Shown here: positions 1-8,955 of the stretch, piece by piece | Position numbering within the stretch: position 1 is the first letter of the stretch | How the letters are laid out: each line of letters begins with the position of its first letter | Source of the DNA: Fictibacillus solisalsi | Lineage (GTDB): Bacteria; Bacillota; Bacilli; Bacillales; Fictibacillaceae | Assembly (NCBI RefSeq): GCF_900103485.1 | Contig: NZ_FNHW01000003.1 | Coordinates: 124,001-188,000, forward strand | Length of the DNA: 64,000 nucleotides | Direction of reading: 5' to 3' | The notes under the pieces: generated by a model | What the model was told of the DNA's origin: nothing | What the model saw: the letters and a program-made list of their open reading frames with translations, nothing else | The model's database searches: none | Made by a program: the position numbers and the translations under genes

Positions 1-5
1 AATGC

Positions 6-1307
6 ATGGACCAGGAGGAAAAGCATAACCTTCAACTCTCAAGGCTGAAAGAAACCGTGGAGAAGGTGTATGAAAGGGTACCGTTTTACAGAAAAGCGTT
101 TGCGGAAAAGGGAATCGCCCCTGAAGATCTTCGCTCTTTGGAAGATATAAAAAAGCTGCCGTTTACGGTAAAAAAAGATCTTAGGGATAATTATCCGTTT
201 GGCCTGTTTGCGGAGGAAACGAAGAGTCTTGTCCGCGTACATGCTTCATCCGGTACAAGCGGCAAACCGACTGTTGTTGGATATACGGCTAAAGATATTG
301 AAAACTGGAGTGAAATGGTGGCCAGGAGCATTGCCATCGGCGGGGGAGAACCCGGGAAGTTTTTGCATAATGCATACGGGTACGGCCTGTTTACCGGGGG
401 ACTCGGCCTTCATTATGGATCTGAGCGGCTCGGAATGGTTACGGTTCCTGTCTCAGGAGGGAACACGGAGCGTCAGATTCTGCTCATTGAAGATTTCAAG
501 CCTGAGGTTATCTGCGGAACGCCTTCTTATGTACTGACCATTGCAGAAAAGATGGAGAAAATGGGCAAAGACCCGCGTTCAACGTCTTTAAAATACGGGA
601 TTTTCGGAGCGGAGCCATGGTCTGAGGAAATGAGGGCAGCACTTGAAGAGAAGCTTGATATTAAGGCAAATGACATTTATGGGCTGAGTGAAGTAATGGG
701 TCCTGGCGTAGCGATGGAATGCCATGAGGCTCAAAATGGTCTGCATATCATGGATGATCATTTTTTTGTCGAAGTAATTGATCCAAAGACACTTAGGCCT
801 CTTCCTGAAGGAGAGCCGGGAGAACTGGTGTTTACCAGTTTAACGAAGGAAGCCTTTCCGGTGATCCGTTACCGTACTGGGGATATTGCATCGCTTCATA
901 AGGGTAAATGCGCGTGCGGCAGAACATCGGTCCGTATGTCCAGGGTAAAAGGACGCATTGATGATATGCTGATTATCCGCGGGGTAAATGTGTTTCCTTC
1001 AGAAATTGAGAACTGTCTTCTTAAGATGGACGAGCTTGTTCCTCATTATCAGCTTCATGTTCATGCCGATGGATTCAAGGAAAAAGTGGAGCTGCATGTT
1101 GAAATGACAGAATCGTACTTCACGTTAATCGGGCAAAATGCAGATCATGCCCAAATGGACAGCTTGAAACATCAAATCAAACAAGCGGTCAAAAGCAGTT
1201 GTCTTGTGAACCTGGACATTCATGTACTTACGCCTGGATCCATTCCGCGTTCGGAAGGAAAAGCTGTCCGGGTTGTGAGGCATAAAACCGCTCAACTGGG
1301 CGTTTAG
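6..1307 (+). CDS. paaK: Phenylacetate-CoA ligase (PaaK)
   Basis: Activates phenylacetate to phenylacetyl-CoA with ATP and CoA in the cytosol, the entry step of the paa pathway. Seen: an ANL-superfamily phosphate-binding loop around residues 80-90 (SSGTSGKPT), a YGLSE motif, a YRTGD motif and a cysteine pair (KCACGR) typical of PaaK. The reading frame is open to the window edge; family members usually begin with a few more residues before the conserved QLSRLK segment, so the true start may lie just upstream of base 1. The paaA gene follows after 71 bases but has its own promoter. Confidence 0.9.
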   Translation: MDQEEKHNLQLSRLKETVEKVYERVPFYRKAFAEKGIAPEDLRSLEDIKKLPFTVKKDLRDNYPFGLFAEETKSLVRVHASSGTSGKPTVVGYTAKDIENWSEMVARSIAIGGGEPGKFLHNAYGYGLFTGGLGLHYGSERLGMVTVPVSGGNTERQILLIEDFKPEVICGTPSYVLTIAEKMEKMGKDPRSTSLKYGIFGAEPWSEEMRAALEEKLDIKANDIYGLSEVMGPGVAMECHEAQNGLHIMDDHFFVEVIDPKTLRPLPEGEPGELVFTSLTKEAFPVIRYRTGDIASLHKGKCACGRTSVRMSRVKGRIDDMLIIRGVNVFPSEIENCLLKMDELVPHYQLHVHADGFKEKVELHVEMTESYFTLIGQNADHAQMDSLKHQIKQAVKSSCLVNLDIHVLTPGSIPRSEGKAVRVVRHKTAQLGV

Positions 1308-1311
1308 GTGG

Positions 1312-1364
1312 TTGTTATTTATATGACGTTATTTTATAATAACGGTAAATAAACGTAATATAAT
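1312..1364 (+). promoter_or_regulatory. paaA promoter with overlapping inverted repeats (candidate operator)
   Basis: A sigma-A promoter is visible: TTGTTA at 1312-1317, 17 bases, TATAAT at 1335-1340. Overlapping it is a perfect inverted repeat CGTTAT / ATAACG (1327-1332 and 1339-1344), and a wider pair ATATGACGTT (1321-1330) and AACGTAATATAAT (1352-1364). The same ATATGACGTT word recurs in the dyad at 16091-16119. Position over the -10 suggests repression. The binding protein is not known from the sequence; PaaX at 8956 is the obvious local candidate. Confidence 0.6.
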
Positions 1365-1378
1365 TAGGAGGGACTATT

Positions 1379-2344
1379 GTGCAGGCAGGTCTCAGGTTTG
1401 AGCAGTTGACCAATGAAGAGAAGCACCAGCATTTTATGGAAAGAATCAACCGCGGTGAAAAGATAGAAGCAGATGACTGGATGCCGGATGATTACCGAAC
1501 CAGCCTGATCCGTCTGATTTCCATGCACGGCATTTCAGAAATTATGGGAGCGCTTCCAGAAAAGGAATGGGTTCCAAAAGCGCCGTCTCTTCACCGTAAA
1601 CTGGCCATCATGGCGAAGGTGCAGGATGAAATGGGCCACGGACAGCTCCTGTTGCGGGTGGCAGAGGATCTCATGGCGCCGCTTGGTAACACAAGAGAAG
1701 ACATCATGCAGGATCTTTTTTCCGGAAAATTAAAGTTTCATAACGTGTTTCACATGGAAGCGCCAACCTGGGGAGATGCCGGAATGATTGCCTGGCTGGT
1801 GGATGGTGCGGCCATTATTTCACAAAGCATGATGCTTGATTCCTCCTATGGCCCTTACGCAAGGGCGTTAAAACGAATTTGTGCCGAAGAGGTCTTTCAT
1901 GCGCAGCACGGAGAGAGCATCATTCTCGCTTTGGCGGAAGGAACACCGGAACAACGCGAGCTTCTGCAGGATGCCCTTAACCGCTGGTGGACATCGCTAA
2001 TCATGTTCTTTGGTCCTAAATCGGCCAAAGAAACCGGCAATTCCAATGCAGACAGAAATATCATGTACAAAATCCGGACCAAGACCAATGAAGAACTGAG
2101 ACAGGAATTCTTCACAAAATATATCCCAAGAATTTGGGCACTCGGTCTTACAATTCCTGATGAGACCATTCACTTTGATGAAGAAACACAGCTGTGGATT
2201 TACCAGGATGTAGATTGGAGCGAGTTTAAGCAAATTGTTTCCGGAAACGGCCCCCGTTCACAGGATCGCCTGGATCTAAGAAGAAGATCCTATGATAACA
2301 ATGGCTGGGTTCGTGAGGCGCTTGCCGCCCAAAAGGCAATCTGA
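1379..2344 (+). CDS. paaA: Phenylacetyl-CoA 1,2-epoxidase, catalytic subunit PaaA
   Basis: Di-iron monooxygenase subunit that forms the ring 1,2-epoxide of phenylacetyl-CoA, working with PaaB, PaaC and PaaD. Seen: 321 residues, and two carboxylate/histidine iron-ligand motifs, DEMGHGQ near residue 87 and EEVFHAQHGE near residue 170. The start is GTG at 1379 behind AGGAGGG (1367-1373). It is the first gene of a tightly packed run paaA-B-C-D. Length and motifs are standard; identification is firm. Confidence 0.95.
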   Translation: MQAGLRFEQLTNEEKHQHFMERINRGEKIEADDWMPDDYRTSLIRLISMHGISEIMGALPEKEWVPKAPSLHRKLAIMAKVQDEMGHGQLLLRVAEDLMAPLGNTREDIMQDLFSGKLKFHNVFHMEAPTWGDAGMIAWLVDGAAIISQSMMLDSSYGPYARALKRICAEEVFHAQHGESIILALAEGTPEQRELLQDALNRWWTSLIMFFGPKSAKETGNSNADRNIMYKIRTKTNEELRQEFFTKYIPRIWALGLTIPDETIHFDEETQLWIYQDVDWSEFKQIVSGNGPRSQDRLDLRRRSYDNNGWVREALAAQKAI

Positions 2345-2359
2345 GGAGAGTGTAAACGG

Positions 2360-2707
2360 ATGAGCGAGCAAGAAAATCAATTTTATAACGTGTATGAAGT
2401 GTTTAGCAAAAAGACGGATAAAGCTTCGTTTCAGCATCAGTTCAGCCTGCTGGCTCCGAATGCTGATATGGCCCTTGTAATGGCGAAAGAGAATTTCTTC
2501 CGAAGGGAAACGGTCGCAGACATTTGGGTAGTCAAACGGGAAAATATTCGCGGCCTGACACAGGGTGAGCGGGAAATGCTGAAGCGGATGGATAAAAACT
2601 ACCGGGAAACAAAAGGATACGGCTATTTAAAGAAAAAGTGGCGCGACTACAACCAAGAACAGTTTACAGAGAAGCACATCATGGGCGGAAGGGAAGAGAG
2701 CCGGTGA
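2360..2707 (+). CDS. paaB: Phenylacetyl-CoA epoxidase subunit PaaB
   Basis: Small structural subunit (115 residues) that bridges PaaA-PaaC heterodimers in the epoxidase. Seen: the conserved N-terminal YEVF...K segment followed by an NFFRRE motif near residue 50 and a VADIWVV strand. ATG at 2360 follows GAGGAGAG. Its stop codon overlaps the GTG start of paaC (GTGA at 2704-2707), which implies translational coupling. The C-terminal extension past residue 95 is rich in Lys and Glu. Confidence 0.93.
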   Translation: MSEQENQFYNVYEVFSKKTDKASFQHQFSLLAPNADMALVMAKENFFRRETVADIWVVKRENIRGLTQGEREMLKRMDKNYRETKGYGYLKKKWRDYNQEQFTEKHIMGGREESR

Positions 2708-3507
2708 ACAAGGCAATGAACGAACAGGAGCAATCAGCGCTAATAGAACTGATCTACCAGCTGGGGGATGATGACTTCATTCTGGCCTACAGAGGTTCTG
2801 AGTGGCTCGGGTTGGCACCTCACATCGAAGAAGATGTGGCCTTCTCATCCATCAGCCAGGATATGATGGGCCATGCCACAATGTATTATCACCTTTTGGA
2901 GGAATTGGGGGAAGGCGATGCCGATGGCTTGGCGCACCTCAGAAAACCGGGAGCCTTCCGCAATGCCATTTTGCTTGAAAAAGTAAATGGCAGCGGTACC
3001 TATCTCGAGAAGCCGGATTATGACTGGGCGTTTACGGTTGTAAGAAACTACTTTTATGCGGTACACAAACAGATTCGTCTGGAATCTCTCAGACTGTCAA
3101 CCTATGAGCCGCTTGGGGATGCGGCAAGAAAGATTATGACCGAGCAGTACTATCATTTAATGCACTGGGAGCTGTGGTTTAAGCAGCTTGTGACAAGTAC
3201 CGATGTGGCCAAAAAGCGTATGCTTTCGGCAGTAGGGAAGGTGTGGAAGGATTTCGGCGGGGTGCTTACGCTCGGCCCTTCCTACAGTGAAATGGTAAAA
3301 GCCGGATTCATAGAGGATGAGAATCTGTTGAAAAAACGCTGGCTGAACCGAATCGATAGGATATTTGAGGAAACAGGGGTTCCGCCGCAAGGTGAGCCGC
3401 TGATCGAAAGCGGAAACGGAAGAAAGGGTGAGCATACGCAGGATCTCGCAGACGCACTTGCCACTCTATCAGAAGTCTATGCAACTAACCCGGCGTCCGG
3501 CTGGTAA
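2704..3507 (+). CDS. paaC: Phenylacetyl-CoA epoxidase subunit PaaC
   Basis: Ferritin-like structural partner of PaaA. Seen: the characteristic opening LIYQLGDDDFILAYRGSEW and the downstream APHIEEDVAF segment, then a long helical body. I place the start at GTG 2704, overlapping the paaB stop, with a purine-rich GGAAGGGAAGAGAG upstream; ATG at 2716 is the alternative. The reading frame stays open back to 2638 inside paaB, but those extra residues do not look like the family. Length 267 residues, normal for PaaC. Confidence 0.93.
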   Translation: MNKAMNEQEQSALIELIYQLGDDDFILAYRGSEWLGLAPHIEEDVAFSSISQDMMGHATMYYHLLEELGEGDADGLAHLRKPGAFRNAILLEKVNGSGTYLEKPDYDWAFTVVRNYFYAVHKQIRLESLRLSTYEPLGDAARKIMTEQYYHLMHWELWFKQLVTSTDVAKKRMLSAVGKVWKDFGGVLTLGPSYSEMVKAGFIEDENLLKKRWLNRIDRIFEETGVPPQGEPLIESGNGRKGEHTQDLADALATLSEVYATNPASGW

Positions 3508-3522
3508 AAAAGGAGAGAGAAC

Positions 3523-4029
3523 ATGGAGGCGGTGTTGCAGTCTATGAATCTCAAAGAAAAAGTCCTCTTGGCGTTAAAGGAAGTCAAGGATCCGGAAATT
3601 CCATCCGTTAGCATTCTTGACCTGGGTATGGTGGAGGATGTGCTGGAAACGGATGGCTCAGTTGTAATCAAGGCGCTTCCAACGTTTATCGGATGCCCGG
3701 CGCTTCATATCATTGAACGGGACATAAAAAAAGCAGCGAGTGAAGTAGCTGGTGCTAATGAGGTAAAGGTAGACTTCGTGTTCTCACCCTCCTGGACAAC
3801 AGATCGTATTACGGAGGAAGGGAAAATCAGGCTTAAGGAATTTGGCATTGCCCCGCCTCCGGCAAATCACGTGATGGGTGAACCATGGAGCATTGACTGT
3901 CCATATTGCGGATCTTCCTATGTCACGATGGAAAACATCTTCGGACCCGCCGCCTGCCGCAGCATTCTTTATTGCAAGTCTTGCAAAAATCCGTTTGAAG
4001 CCATGAAGCCCGTAGCAGATATGAATTAA
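3523..4029 (+). CDS. paaD: Phenylacetate degradation protein PaaD (MIP18/DUF59 family)
   Basis: Thought to help assemble or mature metal centres for the epoxidase system. Seen: an N-terminal MIP18-like domain (about residues 10-95) with DPEIPSVSILDLGM and the cysteine in FIGCPALH, and a C-terminal zinc-ribbon-like part with CPYC near residue 127 and CKSC near residue 151. Length 168 fits PaaD. RBS GGAGAGAG precedes ATG 3523. No paaE reductase follows in this cluster. Confidence 0.92.
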   Translation: MEAVLQSMNLKEKVLLALKEVKDPEIPSVSILDLGMVEDVLETDGSVVIKALPTFIGCPALHIIERDIKKAASEVAGANEVKVDFVFSPSWTTDRITEEGKIRLKEFGIAPPPANHVMGEPWSIDCPYCGSSYVTMENIFGPAACRSILYCKSCKNPFEAMKPVADMN

Positions 4030-4076
4030 AAGAAAGACAGAACACCTAAAATCCATAACATGAGAGGAAGATACAA

Positions 4077-4382
4077 ATGGTCAAATTAATCGCCCTTTAC
4101 AAAACTCCGGAAAACAAGGAAAGCTTTGATGAGCACTATTATGGTACGCATACGGAAGTAACGAAAAAAATTCCGGGTCTTCGCAAGATGGAGGTCACCC
4201 GAATTACAGGCTCGCCAATGGGAGACAGCAAGTACTATTTGCTCTGCGAAATGTATTATGATGACCATGAATCCCTGCAGGCAGGCATGAAGTCTGCGGA
4301 AGGAAAAGCTTCCGGGAAAGATTTAATGTCATTTGCAGGGGACCTGGTCACATTGATGATCGGTGAGGAAGTAAATGGCTGA
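4077..4382 (+). CDS. EthD-family small protein in the paa operon
   Basis: A 101-residue ferredoxin-like-fold protein of the EthD family. Seen: the opening VKLIALYKTPENKESFDEHYYGTHTE pattern (positions 2-27) with a conserved His in the YYGTH segment, then a PGLRKMEV strand, all typical of EthD. The family's biochemical role is not settled; members occur beside oxygenases and catabolic genes. The gene overlaps the next start by eight bases, so it is part of the paa transcript. RBS GAGAGGAAG precedes ATG 4077. Confidence 0.8.
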   Translation: MVKLIALYKTPENKESFDEHYYGTHTEVTKKIPGLRKMEVTRITGSPMGDSKYYLLCEMYYDDHESLQAGMKSAEGKASGKDLMSFAGDLVTLMIGEEVNG

Positions 4383-5151
4383 TTTTCAAAGCATAAAAAC
4401 AAAAGTGGAGGACGGAATAGCGCTCATTGAATTAAACCGTCCCAATGTGCTGAATGCGATCAGCAGAGGCATGGTCACTGAGATCCGCTCCGCCTTTGAA
4501 ACGTTTGACAAAGAGGATGCGGTTAAGGTGATCGTTCTCACTGGAAACGAAAAAGCATTTGCCGCAGGTGCGGATATCGATGAGATGGCGGAGGATGATG
4601 CGGTCACGCTTGAACTGCTTAATCAGTTTAAGGACTGGGATCAACTGCATACTATCAAAAAGCCAGTGATCGGAGCGGTCAGCGGCTATTGCTTTGGAGG
4701 CGGATTTGAGCTCGCCTTATGCTGTGACATCCTGTTTGCCTCTGAAAAGGCTCAGTTTGGCTTTCCAGAAATTAAGCTCGGTGTTATGCCCGGTGCGGGA
4801 GGCACAGTCAAACTGACAAAACTGATGGGACCAAAAATTGCTCTCGAATGGCTGTGGCTCGGTGAACCGATGACAGCGAAGGAAGCGCAAAAACACGGGA
4901 TCATTAACAGAACTGTCGCTCCAGAACTTGTGGTGGAAGAGGCCATGAAGTTTGCCCGTATCCTTGCCTGTAGAGCCCCGCTGTCTCTTCGGCTGATTAA
5001 AGAATCTGTTCAGTATGCGGCCGGTCATTCGGTGCATGACAGCATGCAGTTTGAAAGAAAGAACTTCTATCTGCTGTTTTCTTCTGAAGATCAAAAAGAA
5101 GGAATGAAAGCTTTTACTGAAAAACGGCACCCCCAATTCAAGGGAAAATAA
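4375..5151 (+). CDS. paaF: Enoyl-CoA hydratase (PaaF-like)
   Basis: Crotonase-fold protein of 258 residues, probably the 2,3-dehydroadipyl-CoA hydratase step of the lower paa pathway. Seen: the oxyanion-hole segments FAAGADIDE and [12 protein letters not shown], and the catalytic Glu in FPEIKLGVMPGAGGT. The ATG at 4375 overlaps the EthD-family gene. Three crotonase paralogues lie in this operon, so which one carries the PaaF reaction is inferred from order (F before G) and not proven. Confidence 0.8.
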   Translation: MADFQSIKTKVEDGIALIELNRPNVLNAISRGMVTEIRSAFETFDKEDAVKVIVLTGNEKAFAAGADIDEMAEDDAVTLELLNQFKDWDQLHTIKKPVIGAVSGYCFGGGFELALCCDILFASEKAQFGFPEIKLGVMPGAGGTVKLTKLMGPKIALEWLWLGEPMTAKEAQKHGIINRTVAPELVVEEAMKFARILACRAPLSLRLIKESVQYAAGHSVHDSMQFERKNFYLLFSSEDQKEGMKAFTEKRHPQFKGK

Positions 5152-5164
5152 GGAGGAGCGGTCC

Positions 5165-5935
5165 ATGTTTGAAACGATTAACTATGAATCCAGAGCCGGG
5201 GTGGCCTGGATCACCCTGAACCGGCCGGAGAAGCTTAATGCCTTTACGGCAGTGATGCATAAGGAAATGCTGGCTGCTTTAAAGAATACAGGAAAAGACA
5301 AGGACATTCGCGCCATTGTCATTACAGGAGCCGGCAGGGCTTTTTGTTCCGGCCAGGATCTTGGCGGCAGCGATAATCCGGATTATGGCGAAGTGCTCCG
5401 TAAAGGGTATAACCCAATGATTCAGGAGTTGGTTTCGATCGAGAAGCCTGTCATTGCTGCTGTCAATGGTGTGGCTGCAGGAGCGGGGGTGAGTCTGGCC
5501 CTTGCTTGCGATTTCAGAATCGCTTCGGAAAAAGCAAGCTTTATTGAAGCTTTCATCCACGTGGGTCTCGTACCTGATTCGGGCAACCTATATTTTCTTC
5601 CACGGCTTGTCGGCCATGCGAAAGCGATGGAGCTTGCAGTGCTGGGTGAAAAGATTTCTGCAGACCAGGCGAAGGAATTGGGGCTCGTGACCAAAGTGGC
5701 AGAAGAGGAAGTCTTTATTCAGGAAGTGGAGACCTTTGCTGTCAAGCTTGCCAGCATGCCGACTAAAGCCATCGGGCTGATCAAACGATATATGAATAAA
5801 AGCTGGGAAAGTGATCTGAGCGAGGTTCTGGAATATGAAGCTCTTGCCCAGAAAACGGCAGGCAGCACCGAGGATCATAAAGAAGGGGTTTCGGCATTTA
5901 TGGAAAAACGAAAGCCTGAGTTTACGGGAAGATAA
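5165..5935 (+). CDS. paaG: Ring-1,2-epoxyphenylacetyl-CoA isomerase (PaaG)
   Basis: Crotonase-family isomerase that converts the epoxide to the oxepin form. Seen: AFCSGQDLGG near residues 60-70, VAAGAGVSLALACDF, and GLVPDSG where the Asp replaces the usual crotonase Glu, a hallmark of PaaG. Length 256. RBS AAGGAGGAG sits before ATG 5165. It lies between paaF and paaH as in many paa clusters. Confidence 0.9.
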   Translation: MFETINYESRAGVAWITLNRPEKLNAFTAVMHKEMLAALKNTGKDKDIRAIVITGAGRAFCSGQDLGGSDNPDYGEVLRKGYNPMIQELVSIEKPVIAAVNGVAAGAGVSLALACDFRIASEKASFIEAFIHVGLVPDSGNLYFLPRLVGHAKAMELAVLGEKISADQAKELGLVTKVAEEEVFIQEVETFAVKLASMPTKAIGLIKRYMNKSWESDLSEVLEYEALAQKTAGSTEDHKEGVSAFMEKRKPEFTGR

Positions 5936-5942
5936 TAGACAA

Positions 5943-5968
5943 AAAAGCGGGCTGAACGGCTCGCTTTT
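5943..5968 (+). terminator. Weak intra-operon hairpin
   Basis: AAAAGCG is complementary to CGCTTTT around a GC-containing centre, just after the paaG stop. The U-tract is short (four), so it may act as an attenuator or as an RNA stability element before paaH and not as a full stop. Confidence 0.4.
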
Positions 5969-6002
5969 ACGATATTCTTAGGAAGTGGAGGAGATGGCGT
6001 TG

Positions 6003-6872
6003 ATGGAATCCATCGTTGTTGTGGGGTCAGGTGTAATGGGAAGAGGCATTGCGTATGCCGCGGCGGCAGGAGGTTTTCATGTGCAGCTGGTGGATGTGCA
6101 GGAAGAAGCGCTGCAAAAGGCCCAAGGAGAAATAGAAACGATTTTTTCAAAAGGTGTTCAAAGAGGAAAGCTGACCGAGGAGCAGGCAGAAGATGCCAGA
6201 CAAAGACTTTTTTACTCGAGCTCTCTTTCAGATGCTGTCAGCAGTGCTGATTTGGTCATTGAAGCAGTACCTGAGAATCTTGAGATAAAAAAAGCTGTGT
6301 TTACTGAGCTTGATCACGCTGCGCCGCCGCATTGTTATCTGGCCACCAATACATCGACGATGAGCCCGACAGAAATCGGGTCGTTTACCTCACGTCCGGA
6401 TAAAGTGATTGCCATGCATTTCTTTAATCCGGTACATAAAATGCCTCTGGTTGAAATTGTCCGCGGCCACGAAACAAGTGACGAGACGGCACAGGCTGCC
6501 AAAGAAGCAGCTGAGCAGATGGGAAAAGAAACAGTGGTGGTCAATGAATTTCCGGGCTTTGTAACGAGCCGGATTTCGGCGATGGTCGGAAACGAAGCCT
6601 TCTATATGCTTCAGGAAGGTGTCGGTACACCGGAAGAAATCGATAAAGCGATCAAGCTCGGTCTGAATTATCCGATGGGACCGTTCGAGCTGGGTGATCT
6701 GGTGGGACTGGACACGCGCCTGAATAATTTAAATTATCTTCATCAAACGCTGGGAGAAAAATACCGTCCATGTCCGCTGCTTGTTAAGTATGTGAAAGCA
6801 GGACGGCTTGGCCGGAAGACAGGACGCGGGGTTTATGATTATACAGCGGTGAAGGGCGGCGTGACGAAATGA
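6003..6872 (+). CDS. paaH: 3-hydroxyacyl-CoA dehydrogenase (PaaH)
   Basis: NAD-dependent oxidation of 3-hydroxyadipyl-CoA to 3-oxoadipyl-CoA. Seen: N-terminal Rossmann motif GSGVMG at residues 8-13, the ATNTST and HFFNPVH segments of the 3HCDH family, and the C-terminal domain with LGLNYPMGPFEL. I choose ATG 6003 because GGAGGAG at 5987-5993 is nine bases upstream; in-frame GTG 5985 and ATG 5994 are less well placed. About 289 residues, a single-domain enzyme without a duplicated C-terminal part. It overlaps paaJ by four bases. Confidence 0.92.
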   Translation: MESIVVVGSGVMGRGIAYAAAAGGFHVQLVDVQEEALQKAQGEIETIFSKGVQRGKLTEEQAEDARQRLFYSSSLSDAVSSADLVIEAVPENLEIKKAVFTELDHAAPPHCYLATNTSTMSPTEIGSFTSRPDKVIAMHFFNPVHKMPLVEIVRGHETSDETAQAAKEAAEQMGKETVVVNEFPGFVTSRISAMVGNEAFYMLQEGVGTPEEIDKAIKLGLNYPMGPFELGDLVGLDTRLNNLNYLHQTLGEKYRPCPLLVKYVKAGRLGRKTGRGVYDYTAVKGGVTK

Positions 6873-8074
6873 GAGAGGTCGTAATTGTAGATGCCGTCAG
6901 AACGCCAATCGGCAGGTATAAAGGCATTCTTAAATCTGTCAGGCCGGATGATCTGGCCTGCATCGCCATCAAGGCGTTGCTCGAACGAAATCCGGCTGTG
7001 CCAGTCTCACAGATTGAGGAAGTGATCCTTGGAAACGCCAATGGTGCCGGTGAGGATAACCGGAATGTGGCCCGCATGGCTGCTCTTCTAGCCGGTCTTC
7101 CCGTCGAGGTTGGCGGAACAACGATCAACCGTCTGTGCGGTTCGGGGCTGGATGCGGTCATTTATGGAGCCAGGGCGATAATGGCCAATGAGGGAGATAT
7201 TTTTATTGTTGGCGGAACGGAGAGCATGACAAGAGCTCCTCTTGTGATGGCAAAACCGGATACAGAGTTTCCGCGCGGCGACATGAAAATGTTTGACACG
7301 ACGATCGGGTGGCGGTTCATCAATCCACTGCTCAATGAACGGTATGGTACCGACTCCATGCCGCAGACGGCGGAGAATGTGGCGCAGCGTTACGGCATTA
7401 CCCGTGAGGCGCAGGACCAGTTTGCTGCAGATAGCCAGCGCAAAGCCCAAAAAGCGATAGAAGAAGACCGGTTTAAGGACGAAATTATCCCGGTCAGGAT
7501 TAAAGATAAAAAAGGTAATGTAAGCATTATTTTTGACCAAGACGAGCACCCCCGCCCGGGCACGACCATTGAAAAACTGTCCCAGTTGAAGCCTTTGTTC
7601 CCTGGCGGAACCATTACAGCAGGAAACGCCTCAGGAGTAAATGACGGTGCAGCAGCACTGCTTTTGATGAGTGCGGAAAAAGCGAAGGAGCTTGGTCTTA
7701 CGCCGCTGGTTCGTTATAAGGCGTCGGCAGTTGCGGGACTCGAACCGGCAGTCATGGGTCTCGGACCGATCGAAGCGAGCAGAAAAGCCGTGCAGCGGGC
7801 AGGCCTCAACATGCGAGATGTGGAGCTGGTGGAATTGAACGAAGCCTTTGCATCCCAGTCGCTCGAATGCATGAATCAGCTTGAGCTAGATCCCCAAAAG
7901 GTGAATGTAAACGGTGGTGCCATCGCATTCGGCCATCCGCTCGGTGCGAGCGGGGCCAGAATCATGACCACCCTTATCCACGAAATGAAAAAACGAAAAG
8001 CCAAACACGGGCTGGCAACGATGTGCATTGGTGTTGGCCAGGGCATTGCTGCAGTTGTTGAAAACATAGAATAA
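6869..8074 (+). CDS. paaJ: 3-oxoadipyl-CoA/acetyl-CoA thiolase (PaaJ)
   Basis: Thiolase that should cleave 3-oxoadipyl-CoA to succinyl-CoA and acetyl-CoA. Seen: nucleophile Cys90 in NRLCGSG, the C-terminal GHPLGASG and CIGVGQG motifs carrying the catalytic His and second Cys, and NEAFA. Length 401, the family norm. ATGA overlap with paaH implies coupled translation. In the paa pathway PaaJ also acts on 3-oxo-5,6-dehydrosuberyl-CoA; this cannot be judged from the sequence. Confidence 0.92.
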   Translation: MREVVIVDAVRTPIGRYKGILKSVRPDDLACIAIKALLERNPAVPVSQIEEVILGNANGAGEDNRNVARMAALLAGLPVEVGGTTINRLCGSGLDAVIYGARAIMANEGDIFIVGGTESMTRAPLVMAKPDTEFPRGDMKMFDTTIGWRFINPLLNERYGTDSMPQTAENVAQRYGITREAQDQFAADSQRKAQKAIEEDRFKDEIIPVRIKDKKGNVSIIFDQDEHPRPGTTIEKLSQLKPLFPGGTITAGNASGVNDGAAALLLMSAEKAKELGLTPLVRYKASAVAGLEPAVMGLGPIEASRKAVQRAGLNMRDVELVELNEAFASQSLECMNQLELDPQKVNVNGGAIAFGHPLGASGARIMTTLIHEMKKRKAKHGLATMCIGVGQGIAAVVENIE

Positions 8075-8087
8075 AGGAGAGGACCAC

Positions 8088-8867
8088 ATGCCAGAAACCA
8101 TTCTTTATGAAGTGAAAAATCATATTGCCTATGTCACGCTAAACCGTCCGGAGGTTCTTAACTGTTTCAACTTTCCCACTCTCCAGCGCCTCGCCGAAGT
8201 AGTTGAAGAAATTCATCACAATCAGGACGTGCGTGTTGTTATTTTTACCGGTGCGGGTGAAAAGGCCTTTAGCGCAGGTGCCGACCTGAAAGAGCGGCGC
8301 ACCCTTTCTGAAGCAGATGTAAAGCGGAACGTGCGGAAAATTCGCGATGTTTTTTCCAGCATTGAGGCGCTTCCGCAGCCTACCATTGCAGCCATCAACG
8401 GCCATGCGTTCGGAGGTGGTTTTGAGCTGGCACTGGCTTGCGATATCAGAGTATCGTCGAAAGCAGCTTCCATGGGACTTACCGAGCTGAGCTGGGCAAT
8501 TATTCCGGGTGCAGGGGGCACACAGCGGCTTCCGCGCCTGATCGGCCAGGCAAAAGCGCTTGAGCTGATCCTGACGGCAAAAAAACTCAGCGCTGTTGAA
8601 GCAGAGCAATGCGGCATTCTAAACCGGACTGCATCCAGAGCAGAGTTGATGGCAGTATGCGAGGAGTATGCAGCGGCTATATTAAAGAATGGCCCGGTTG
8701 CTGTACAGCAGGCGAAGTATGCCGTCAAACACGGAATGGAAACCGATCTGCAGACCGGACTGGCCATTGAAGCCAAAGCGTATGAATTGACGATTCCCAC
8801 AAAAGACAGGGTGGAAGCGCTTGAAGCATTTGGTGAAAAAAGAGCGCCTGTTTTTAAGGGAGAATAG
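8088..8867 (+). CDS. Enoyl-CoA hydratase/isomerase, third paralogue
   Basis: Crotonase-fold protein of 259 residues. Seen: [25 protein letters not shown] and a Glu in [20 protein letters not shown], giving the usual oxyanion hole and one catalytic Glu. It is closer in feel to AUH/methylglutaconyl-CoA-hydratase-type sequences than to PaaG. It closes the catabolic gene run, 13 bases after paaJ, behind AAAGGAGAGG. It may serve another acyl-CoA or double the PaaF step. Confidence 0.8.
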   Translation: MPETILYEVKNHIAYVTLNRPEVLNCFNFPTLQRLAEVVEEIHHNQDVRVVIFTGAGEKAFSAGADLKERRTLSEADVKRNVRKIRDVFSSIEALPQPTIAAINGHAFGGGFELALACDIRVSSKAASMGLTELSWAIIPGAGGTQRLPRLIGQAKALELILTAKKLSAVEAEQCGILNRTASRAELMAVCEEYAAAILKNGPVAVQQAKYAVKHGMETDLQTGLAIEAKAYELTIPTKDRVEALEAFGEKRAPVFKGE

Positions 8868-8955
8868 ATCAGGGGACGCAGATGTCTTGTTCTGGCCCCC
8901 GGGTTTTGGTAGGATAAGAGTCATTAAAAATGGACAGCAAAGCAAATGAGGGAAC

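Noticed and set aside
8222-8800. 192-codon minus-strand frame inside the third enoyl-CoA hydratase gene
   Set aside because: Antisense to a well-supported crotonase gene; Ser/Ala-rich composition is typical of a codon-bias shadow.
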